Assembly (NCBI GenBank): GCA_021647445.1
Contig: JAKIUS010000043.1
Span: 1-8,596 of the forward strand
Length of the DNA: 8,596 bases
Direction of reading: 5' to 3'
Source: Geopsychrobacter sp.
Lineage (GTDB): Bacteria > Desulfobacterota > Desulfuromonadia > Desulfuromonadales > Geopsychrobacteraceae
In this document: positions 1 to 5,362 of the stretch, piece by piece
Layout of the letters: each line of letters starts with the position of its first letter
Position numbering within the stretch: the stretch's first letter is position 1
Program-made: the position numbers and the translations under genes
Notes under the pieces: generated by a model
Told to the model about the DNA's origin: nothing
Database searches by the model: none
What the model saw: the letters and a program-made list of their open reading frames with translations, nothing else

Positions 1-799
1 CCGTAGTCCCGCAGGCCATCGCCTCGACGACAGACAACCCGAATGGTTCATTGAAATTTATGGGATGTAACAGGGCATAGGCATTACGCAGAAGCTCATC
101 TCTCTTTTCCGGGCCGACGCTTCCCACGTAGCTGATGCCGTTTGTGTCAAGGTGGGGTTCGACCTCGTGCTTATAGTAACTTTCATCCTGAATCGGACCT
201 GCCATTATGAGCTTTCGGCCTGTCTTCATTGCTACCTCAATTGCCTCCTTCGCCCCTTTGTCGGGATGGATCCGGCCAAAGAACAACAGAGAATTTTCCG
301 GCGTTGCATTAAAGTTGAATTCATCGAGATCTATGCCATGAGGAATCGTGGCTATATAGTCCAGCTTAGGTGACCGGTCTGCCTCGCTGATGGCAACATA
401 GTGGGTTTGGCCGTTGTATTTTTCATAAACAGGCAGAATGCGGGGGGATGAAAAACCGTGGATCGTTGTCACCATCGGAGTAGCGACTAGTCCACTATAT
501 GTTAAAGGCAAAAAATCAAAGTGATTATGAATGATATCAAACTGCTCGGCCTGCTCGAATAGCTCGGAAATATGCAGGCATTCCATCACCTTGGGGTCTG
601 CATGCCGATCTTCCTCATAACCGGTTTTGCAAACAGACCGAAGGGTTCCTGCGGTTCTGGAATCGCCCGTAGCAAAGAGCGTCACCTCTACCCCCTTGGC
701 CAGCAAACCTTCGGTCAGCAGAGAAACAACCCTTTCCCATGGGCCATAATGACGCGGCGGTGTTCTCCAGGCAATTGGAGCAAGCATTGCAACTCGCAT
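1..799 (-). CDS. GT4-family glycosyltransferase, 3' end cut by window
   Basis: Reading the minus strand from ATG at 799 gives 266 uninterrupted codons that run off the left edge, so the C-terminus is missing. The protein begins MRVAMLAPIAWRTPPRHYGP, the usual GT4 N-terminal Rossmann strand and glycine-rich loop. It continues with LFATGDS (41-47), an HGFSSPR segment (114-120), PHGIDLDEF (153-161), FFGRIHPDKGA (173-183) and the EX7E motif (E251 and E259 in EPFGLSVVEAMACG), which contacts the nucleotide-sugar donor in retaining GT-B enzymes. It likely transfers a sugar from an NDP-sugar in the cytoplasm during glycan or surface polysaccharide synthesis; donor and acceptor cannot be read. A GGGAG ribosome site lies about 8 bp before the start. 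It has its own promoter candidate and is separated from the operon to its right by a dead gene, so it is probably an independent unit. About 80-100 residues should lie beyond the window. Confidence 0.92.
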   Translation of the reverse strand, partial: MRVAMLAPIAWRTPPRHYGPWERVVSLLTEGLLAKGVEVTLFATGDSRTAGTLRSVCKTGYEEDRHADPKVMECLHISELFEQAEQFDIIHNHFDFLPLTYSGLVATPMVTTIHGFSSPRILPVYEKYNGQTHYVAISEADRSPKLDYIATIPHGIDLDEFNFNATPENSLLFFGRIHPDKGAKEAIEVAMKTGRKLIMAGPIQDESYYKHEVEPHLDTNGISYVGSVGPEKRDELLRNAYALLHPINFNEPFGLSVVEAMACGTT

Positions 800-844
800 T
801 AAATAGTCTCCCACTACGTTGGCATATTGAGCATATTGTCGCAA

Positions 845-873
845 ATTATAACAGGAAACATGTATGTTTTCAG
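845..873 (-). promoter_or_regulatory. Predicted sigma70 promoter of the glycosyltransferase gene
   Basis: On the minus strand a perfect TATAAT (-10) lies at 845-850. A CTGAAA (-35, 4 of 6 matches to TTGACA) lies at 868-873, with a 17-bp spacer. The -10 is about 45 bp upstream of the start codon at 799. The call is by inspection only. Confidence 0.5.
856..869. promoter_or_regulatory. Inverted repeat within the promoter spacer, candidate operator
   Basis: AAACAT (856-861) and ATGTTT (864-869) are exact inverted arms around a 2-bp centre. The site lies between the -10 and -35 boxes of the predicted glycosyltransferase promoter, a position typical of repressor operators. The arms are short and AT-rich, so chance is possible. 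Confidence 0.3.
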
Positions 874-914
874 ACTGCGACAAACTTTAGCCAATGTGTC
901 ATTTTGCACCTGCA

Positions 915-1223
915 GGATAGATCTTTCAGAAGCCCCAGACCTTTCCGCTGTCGATCCGCATGAACATCGTTTATCCCCTGCGTGAACATGGCGTCAAGAA
1001 TGCTGCTTAGCGCACAGAGATCGTCCGCAACAGCTTGGAGGCTGTCGGACTCTGGGACGAGATCAAGGAGCGTCTTGATGATTGACGTATCGCCGATGAT
1101 ATCAGATTTTTCTGGACCAAACAGAGTGTCGGCCGTTTAATTGAATAGGGTACAGTCAGACAGGCATTTAATCACCCACAACACGAATTAACCGCTGCCT
1201 ATATCAATGGCAGTCGTGGCTGA
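915..1223 (+). pseudogene. pstB: Decayed pstB (phosphate ABC transporter ATPase) remnant
   Basis: One plus-strand frame carries successive fragments of PstB, the ATPase of the high-affinity phosphate importer. First comes the Q-loop region IFQKPQTFPLSIRMNIVYPL followed by REHGVKN (921-1001). Next is EIVRNSLEAVGLWDEIKERL (1017-1076). Then come RIADD and GRLIE (1086-1100 and 1131-1145), which match the stretch after the H-loop. Last is a PstB-like C-terminus with NHPQHELTAAYINGSRG (1170-1220), ending at TGA 1221-1223. In-frame stops occur at 918, 1008, 1083 and 1146. The segment between the helical domain and the post-H-loop region, roughly 85 residues including the LSGGQ signature and Walker B, is missing. 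I find no Walker A region upstream. The gene cannot make an ATPase. It lies opposite to its neighbours and is probably the scar of a lost pst operon or an old rearrangement. Confidence 0.85.
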
Positions 1224-1271
1224 GCGCTGCGGGGCAAACCGAAAAAGCATATTCATTTCCGAGCTCAAAAA

Positions 1272-2543
1272 TCACTCAAACCCAGCTTTCTGATCCACCG
1301 TACCATAACTTTTCTCATCGTTAGCAACTGAGGGGGCCCGGGTTCGGGATGAAACCATGAGTAGCAGATGTTCCGAAAGCTGACGGGCGATTCCAGGCAA
1401 TGCCTCTTCAATAGCTCCGGGCTGCTCCAGTGTCAGGGGAAATATGGGCAGAGTTACCGTTTCATTCTGGAGTTGAAAATTGAGAGCGGACACTTCCAGG
1501 CTCAAACTGGAAAGCATCCCCTTTAGCTGCATCTCCTCGGTCAATCCCAAAATTCGTAATTTTGCCGCCGGAGGTTCCAGCGAAAGGTTCGGCTGGGCCA
1601 GTAGAAGGTTTGTAACTCGATCTGCCAGTTCCGTCCCGAGACGACCCTTCCCTTCAATCCGAATTGGTAGCTGAAGCGCTGCAACTTGTGACTCCGGAGC
1701 GCTACCGGAAGACTCAGATTCGGCAGAGAGGTTAACCGTTGAGGAAATTCCCGCCACCGGAGGCTGAACGATTTCCCCGTCGCCAACAGCTACGACAATT
1801 CCCTGCTGAGCTCCAGATTCAGCAACAGGATCTATCGATTTTATTTCGCTATTAACGTCACGCCAACTGAACTGTGTCGCAATCAAACCAAGCACTACCA
1901 GAACTGCCAGCAGTACCCACCCCGACCGAAACTGCCGTTTCTGCTTTACGGCAACGGTTTTCAGCGGAAACAGCCGTTCCAGCACCTCGCTCAAAGTTGA
2001 AACGGAGTGAAGCTTGTAGCCTTTATTCTGAAGTTTGATGATTTTTTCTTGAATCTCCGCAACCATCGGGTCATCTGCGGGTTCAAGGTTTTCTCTCGGA
2101 TAAAAGACCCAACTTCCAGCAGGAAGATTCTCAACCGCTGCATCGAGTTTGGCAGACAAGCCCCGAATCGCTTCAATCCGACCACCATCTCTCGGTGAAA
2201 CAACCCCGGTTGCGGCAACCGGCCCAGGGTCGTATTCAAACATCAGCTTGGCCAGAGCAACAGCAAAAGCGACACCGCCACTTTCACCGGTTAAAGCATC
2301 ACCTTTTTTTATCCCTGCCAGATCAATTCCAGCGGCATAGGGTTGTGGATTTAACCCCTTCGTCTCTGCCCAGTAATAGCTCAGGGCCGCCGCTCTTTGG
2401 GCTGACTCCTGAAAAGATTGATGACAAGAGTGCGCAACCACATAAACATCTGCCGGATTCCCCCCAACCTTAGCGGACAGAGTGCGGTTGACAATAATCT
2501 CAACCGCCTGCCCACTGGTGAACAGAATCCAGGTGCCAGACAT
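1272..2543 (-). CDS. Membrane-anchored Lon-type (S16) protease domain protein
   Basis: A 423-residue protein when started at ATG 2543. An AAGGTGA ribosome site lies 9 bp before this ATG, whereas the TTG codons at 2552 and 2549 lie too close to it. Residues about 10-155 resemble the Lon proteolytic domain. GDALTGESGG (81-90) supplies the candidate nucleophile Ser88. ATGVVSPRDGGRIEAIRGLS (111-130) followed by AK supplies Lys132, 44 residues on; the Ser-Lys spacing in E. coli Lon is 43. FYPRENL (147-153) matches the Lon FxPxEN-like strand. No AAA+ ATPase or Lon N-terminal domain is present. A basic stretch (KQKRQFR) precedes one membrane helix at about 208-223, so the protease should face the cytoplasm, with about 195 residues of unknown function outside. 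It is last in the operon, 2 bp after the stop of the zinc-motif gene. It may process the sigma/anti-sigma pair encoded upstream; this is inference. Confidence 0.82.
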   Translation of the reverse strand: MSGTWILFTSGQAVEIIVNRTLSAKVGGNPADVYVVAHSCHQSFQESAQRAAALSYYWAETKGLNPQPYAAGIDLAGIKKGDALTGESGGVAFAVALAKLMFEYDPGPVAATGVVSPRDGGRIEAIRGLSAKLDAAVENLPAGSWVFYPRENLEPADDPMVAEIQEKIIKLQNKGYKLHSVSTLSEVLERLFPLKTVAVKQKRQFRSGWVLLAVLVVLGLIATQFSWRDVNSEIKSIDPVAESGAQQGIVVAVGDGEIVQPPVAGISSTVNLSAESESSGSAPESQVAALQLPIRIEGKGRLGTELADRVTNLLLAQPNLSLEPPAAKLRILGLTEEMQLKGMLSSLSLEVSALNFQLQNETVTLPIFPLTLEQPGAIEEALPGIARQLSEHLLLMVSSRTRAPSVANDEKSYGTVDQKAGFE

Positions 2544-2545
2544 GG

Positions 2546-3106
2546 TCAACAATCACCTTGGGTGAAGATCAAAGTCCAGGTTGTCAGATCAAAACGCTCA
2601 AGATTGTCAACATTACGCGCAAACTGACCATTTTGAATGCAACCACTCAGAAAAATATTTCCATTTCGGTCGCGTAAACGAGCAATCTGGTTTTCAAAAT
2701 CAGAACTCCCCCCATCACAAGTCTTAAAAACCATCATCACTTTGGCGGGATCATCGACCAACGGCATAACATCAACAGAAAATTTTCCACACGAGCTCGT
2801 CAAAGCAAACGGTCTCCGTTCAGCAGAAGCCGCCGCCTGCAAAAAACCATAACTAGCTGGTGACTGTGCAGCGGGTTCTGCATAATGCACCGACTCATCC
2901 GCAACACTAATCGCCTGCCGCCATGCCGACCATTCAGCAAGGCACAAAGAACAATCCGACAGGTGATTCATCTCTTCATCGGTTGCCGCATTCAACCCAG
3001 CATCCTCGGCCAAACGATAAATTTCATCAGCGTCCAAATGCCCAGAGCAAGCACTTTCAAGTTGCCATAACTGCAAGGCTTCAATTACGGGGTCTAACCC
3101 TTTCAT
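2546..3106 (-). CDS. Soluble protein with anti-sigma-type zinc motif
   Basis: A 186-residue protein whose ATG at 3106 overlaps the sigma-factor stop (ATGA) and is preceded by a GGAG site 7 bp upstream. The N-terminal 65 residues include HLDADEIYRLAED (23-35) and the motif H48-x3-C52-x2-C55. This resembles the zinc-binding anti-sigma (ZAS) domain that clamps sigma regions 2 and 4 and can respond to redox. There is no membrane helix, unlike many ZAS proteins, so it should be cytoplasmic. The C-terminal part (about 100-186) is rich in beta-strand-like sequence (RDRNGNIFLSG, ERFDLTTWTLIF) and I do not recognise it. Its position right after a sigma factor, with translational coupling, supports an anti-sigma or sigma-cofactor role. 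Function is inferred from motif and context only. Confidence 0.68.
   Translation of the reverse strand: MKGLDPVIEALQLWQLESACSGHLDADEIYRLAEDAGLNAATDEEMNHLSDCSLCLAEWSAWRQAISVADESVHYAEPAAQSPASYGFLQAAASAERRPFALTSSCGKFSVDVMPLVDDPAKVMMVFKTCDGGSSDFENQIARLRDRNGNIFLSGCIQNGQFARNVDNLERFDLTTWTLIFTQGDC
2553..2559 (-). promoter_or_regulatory. Ribosome binding site deciding the Lon-like start
   Basis: AAGGTGA on the minus strand ends 9 bp before ATG 2543. This favours that start over TTG at 2552 or 2549. Confidence 0.6.
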
Positions 3107-3861
3107 CTGTCTTCTCCTTCGCTATCAAGGGCATCTTGCCACCCTTGTTCGGGCCAACCTTTGCCAAGGATACAGTCGCGCATCCAGCTGGCTGCCTTTT
3201 TCTGTTTAACCCGGATATTCTCCATGGTGCAGGCAAAACTTGCCGCCAACGCCTTCAACTTGGTGCCATGCAGGGTGCGGCTTTTCAAAATGATCCGCAA
3301 ATCAGGAGAAGGCAAAAGGCTTAAGCATTCATCAACAACCCGCCACATCTCGTGTCGTAAAGTTGTTTCTTCCGGTCCAATTTCACCTGAGGTCAAAACA
3401 ATTCCCGTCGACATCTCGTCATCATCAAAATGTTCAGAATCCAAAGCTGGCACCAGAACCGGTAACTGCCGCCGCCAGGATGTCACTTCAGACAAAGACC
3501 AACCCAGACGCTGGGATAACAGCTGATCTGAGGGCGCAACCCCCGCTTTTTTCAGTTCCTGTCGAGCCTCTTCCAGCTGTTTGATCTTCTGATAATCCAT
3601 CTGCCCAACCGGAGCAGACTTGCGAATTTCATCCAACATGGCTCCTCGAACCCGCAGTTTCATAAAAGGCAGCCAGACCCCCTTTGATGAATCAAACTTT
3701 TTGCGTGCTTCCAAAAGCCCGATCACCCCATAGTGCTTCAAATCATCCAGCTCCAACTGCACATCATGGCTACGGCTGCAATAACGGTAGAAAACGGCTC
3801 TGGAAATCTTCTCTATCTCAGAATAATCCTGAGCGGTAATCAATTGACTAAGTGTTCCCAT
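3103..3861 (-). CDS. Group-3 sigma-70 family factor (FliA/SigB-like)
   Basis: A 252-residue protein if started at ATG 3861, which has AGAGGTG 5 bp upstream; the TTG at 3864 is less likely. Region 2 includes DDLKHYGVIGLLEARKKFD (39-57), the core-binding helix pattern, and LRVRGAMLDEIRK (69-81), the RGAMLDE signature shared with FliA and SigB-type factors. Region 3 spans about 93-133, with GWSLSEVTSWRR. Region 4 spans about 178-230, with LSLLPSPDLRIILKSRTLHG and a recognition helix near ALAASFACTMENIRVKQKKA. It directs RNA polymerase to a private promoter set. No flagellar genes are visible, so motility is not implied. It is second in the operon, 12 bp after the exported-protein gene and overlapping the zinc-motif gene by 4 bp, which suggests sigma/anti-sigma pairing. 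A D/E-rich linker (144-150) separates regions 3 and 4. Confidence 0.9.
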   Translation of the reverse strand: MGTLSQLITAQDYSEIEKISRAVFYRYCSRSHDVQLELDDLKHYGVIGLLEARKKFDSSKGVWLPFMKLRVRGAMLDEIRKSAPVGQMDYQKIKQLEEARQELKKAGVAPSDQLLSQRLGWSLSEVTSWRRQLPVLVPALDSEHFDDDEMSTGIVLTSGEIGPEETTLRHEMWRVVDECLSLLPSPDLRIILKSRTLHGTKLKALAASFACTMENIRVKQKKAASWMRDCILGKGWPEQGWQDALDSEGEDR

Positions 3862-3866
3862 CAATA

Positions 3867-3873
3867 CACCTCT
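3867..3873 (-). promoter_or_regulatory. Ribosome binding site deciding the sigma-factor start
   Basis: AGAGGTG on the minus strand abuts the TAA of the upstream gene and lies 5 bp before ATG 3861. This supports ATG 3861 over TTG 3864. Confidence 0.6.
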
Positions 3874-4935
3874 TTACTCAAACCCCTTCGCCCCGGCACG
3901 CTCTTTGGCCATGGTCTGATTACGGTCAATGACAAACTGGATCGACCGCGAGTTGGTCTTGCCGGTACGCATGCCACGCAGCATGGCAACTTCATCAGCA
4001 GTGTAGCGGTATGGAACACCCTTCAGGGTGATTTTACCACCTGCCGCAACCACATCCTTAATCATTTTCATGATGTTGGCTTGCAAACGGAAGGGTTCGG
4101 TATTTTCAATCTGTAACCGCCAGGCTGAATAGCTGCCCTGCGGGTTGTTCGGCGTCATGCGCGAGCCGGTGCGGGTCGCTTCAACAACACCGGCGACGGT
4201 ATTCACAACCTTACCGAACACTTCGGCTTCTTCGTACTGGGTGGCCCCATCCAAGCGCACTTCAATAGCATTTTGATGCTTGCGGATATTCTGCTGTAAA
4301 GACGTCCCCCCCGTAGCCGAAGTATTACGCGGTGTCACGGCGGCAAGATTATCATCCTGTCGAGCCCGCCAAGTCGTCAGTTTACGCCCAACCAGATCAC
4401 CGACCCATTTTTCGACCTGCACAATCGCCTCATCACGATCACGACGGGTCACCTTGTAGATTTCGCTCAAACCGGCCCCCAAGTCGCGACCACCGGCATC
4501 GTAACCCTCGCCATCCAGAATCACCGAAGCCTTCTTGTAACCATCGGCAGTCGTCTTAACCTTGAGCTTCATCCAGACGATATAAGCCGCATCAACGCCA
4601 TACTTTTCGCACAATTCGCGACTCGCCAGCACCGAGTCTTCGCGTGCGCGCTCCATCACCCGATCAAACTCACGCTCGATGTTCTCTTTAGCAAAAGGAT
4701 TGATCACCTCGAACCCGTCACGATCAAGATGGTTATTGATGAAACGCATGGTACGGCGATAATGCTCTTCAGCCTGCCCCCCCTGCGAGGCATCAACACC
4801 CTCTTCCGCGTAAAACGGCAGCACCACAATCCGCACCGGCGCAGCAAACACCTGACCAGCCAACATGGCAAACGCCAAAGTCAGCATGAAAATCACACCC
4901 CATTTTAACCCTGCCTGTTTCATTGAATTCTCCAT
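3874..4935 (-). CDS. Exported protein of unknown function, first gene of the sigma operon
   Basis: A 353-residue protein from ATG 4935, chosen because AAGGAG lies 6 bp upstream; the frame stays open to 5019 but without a ribosome site. A second ATG at 4923 is also possible. A basic start (MKQAGLKWG) and a hydrophobic stretch (14-30) ending GQVFAAP form a clear Sec signal peptide, cut near residue 31. The mature protein opens with VRIVVLPF, a strand often seen at the start of CsgG/FlgT/TolB-N-like periplasmic domains, then FINNHLDRDGFEVINPFAKE and KYGVDAAYIVWMKLKVK, consistent with an alpha/beta fold. The C-terminal half (about 245-340) includes TEPFRLQANIMKMIKDVVAA and is probably a second domain. 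I do not recognise a named family. It is probably periplasmic and may sense or transmit an envelope signal for the sigma factor encoded 12 bp downstream. Confidence 0.8.
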   Translation of the reverse strand: MENSMKQAGLKWGVIFMLTLAFAMLAGQVFAAPVRIVVLPFYAEEGVDASQGGQAEEHYRRTMRFINNHLDRDGFEVINPFAKENIEREFDRVMERAREDSVLASRELCEKYGVDAAYIVWMKLKVKTTADGYKKASVILDGEGYDAGGRDLGAGLSEIYKVTRRDRDEAIVQVEKWVGDLVGRKLTTWRARQDDNLAAVTPRNTSATGGTSLQQNIRKHQNAIEVRLDGATQYEEAEVFGKVVNTVAGVVEATRTGSRMTPNNPQGSYSAWRLQIENTEPFRLQANIMKMIKDVVAAGGKITLKGVPYRYTADEVAMLRGMRTGKTNSRSIQFVIDRNQTMAKERAGAKGFE

Positions 4936-4941
4936 CGTTAA

Positions 4942-4947
4942 CTCCTT
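4942..4947 (-). promoter_or_regulatory. Ribosome binding site deciding the exported-protein start
   Basis: AAGGAG on the minus strand lies 6 bp before ATG 4935. The upstream in-frame ATG at 5019 sits next to repeat DNA and has no such site. Confidence 0.65.
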
Positions 4948-5019
4948 GTTGAGTGAACCTGTCGGTTGACGTTTATTTGTTACCCTCTGCATCGAAGGTT
5001 GATCTTTTTTTTCAAACAA

Positions 5020-5098
5020 AAAAACTTCGCGGTCGGGAGACCGCTCCTACAGGTACAAAATACCGGTTCTGTAGGAGCGACATTCCTGTCGCGATTGG
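5020..5098. repeat. REP-like palindrome pair (BIME)
   Basis: The first palindrome is GCGGTC-ggga-GACCGC (5029-5044). The second is GCGACA-ttcc-TGTCGC (5077-5092). The two are joined by perfect 10-bp inverted arms, GCTCCTACAG (5043-5052) and CTGTAGGAGC (5069-5078). The 32 bp at 5020-5051 recur exactly at 8518-8549. The 5069-5098 part recurs at 7380-7408. This is typical of REP/BIME elements dispersed by a RAYT transposase acting in trans. Confidence 0.8.
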
Positions 5099-5116
5099 TG
5101 TTTTCGTACACAGACC

Positions 5117-5209
5117 CGTAGGTTGGGTAGAGCGCAGCGAAACCCAACATTTGGATTGAATCAACCACCAAAAACCTGTTGGGTATCATTACATTCCACC
5201 CAACCTACG
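5117..5209. repeat. 93-bp terminal-inverted-repeat element, copy A
   Basis: The ends CGTAGGTTGGGT (5117-5128) and ACCCAACCTACG (5198-5209) are perfect inverted repeats, extending to 13 bp with one more flanking base each side. Inner arms ACCCAACA and TGTTGGGT form a second inverted pair. It closely matches copies at 7217-7309 and 8422-8510 in the same orientation. It is too short to encode a transposase, so it is a MITE-like or palindromic element. Confidence 0.85.
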
Positions 5210-5215
5210 GACCTT

Positions 5216-5285
5216 CGCGGCCGGGAGGCCCCTCCCACAAAACCACCCAAATTTCCACCTTTGTGGGAGGGGCCTCCCGGCCGCG
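5216..5285. repeat. Perfect 26-bp GC-rich inverted repeat (REP pair)
   Basis: The arm at 5216-5241 (starting CGCGGCCGGGAGGCCCCTCC) is the exact reverse complement of 5260-5285, with an 18-bp spacer. Each arm is itself partly palindromic. As RNA it would form a very stable stem downstream of the caspase gene and could shield its 3' end or reduce read-through into the sigma operon. No T-run follows on the minus strand, so it is not a canonical intrinsic terminator. Confidence 0.85.
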
Positions 5286-5297
5286 ATTTATCACCGC
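5259..5297. repeat. 39-bp direct repeat, unit 1
   Basis: This REP unit runs from CTTTGTGGGAGGGG through CGCGATTTATCACCGC and is identical to 5324-5362, 65 bp further along. It shares its left half with the right arm of the 26-bp inverted repeat. Confidence 0.85.
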
Positions 5298-5323
5298 GAT
5301 TGGTATTTTCATACACAAAGACT

Positions 5324-5362
5324 CTTTGTGGGAGGGGCCTCCCGGCCGCGATTTATCACCGC
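5324..5362. repeat. 39-bp direct repeat, unit 2, containing the caspase stop codon
   Basis: Identical to 5259-5297. It contains a GGGAGG-GG-CCTCCC palindrome (5330-5343). On the minus strand its last bases read CGG-TGA-TAA, so the final Arg codon and a tandem stop of the caspase gene belong to the repeat. Confidence 0.85.

Larger units (their letters stand above)
4936..5355. other. Repeat-filled intergenic region between caspase and exported-protein genes
   Basis: This 420-bp gap holds no convincing gene. From left to right it contains a leader with the ribosome site, a REP-like pair (5020-5098), one copy of the 93-bp terminal-inverted-repeat element (5117-5209), a 26-bp perfect inverted repeat (5216-5285) and a third REP unit (5324-5362) that runs into the caspase stop. 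I see no clear promoter for the sigma operon, although one is expected in the AT-richer stretch 4950-5020. Confidence 0.75.

Noticed and set aside
5001..5024. Intrinsic terminator suggested by the T-run near 5006-5012 and A-run near 5018-5024
   Set aside because: No stem sits directly before a T-run on the coding strand; the nearby palindrome is on the wrong side of it.
4980..5189. Minus-strand 69-codon open frame
   Set aside because: It is made of element copy A and a REP pair read through in one frame; similar translations arise wherever these repeats occur.
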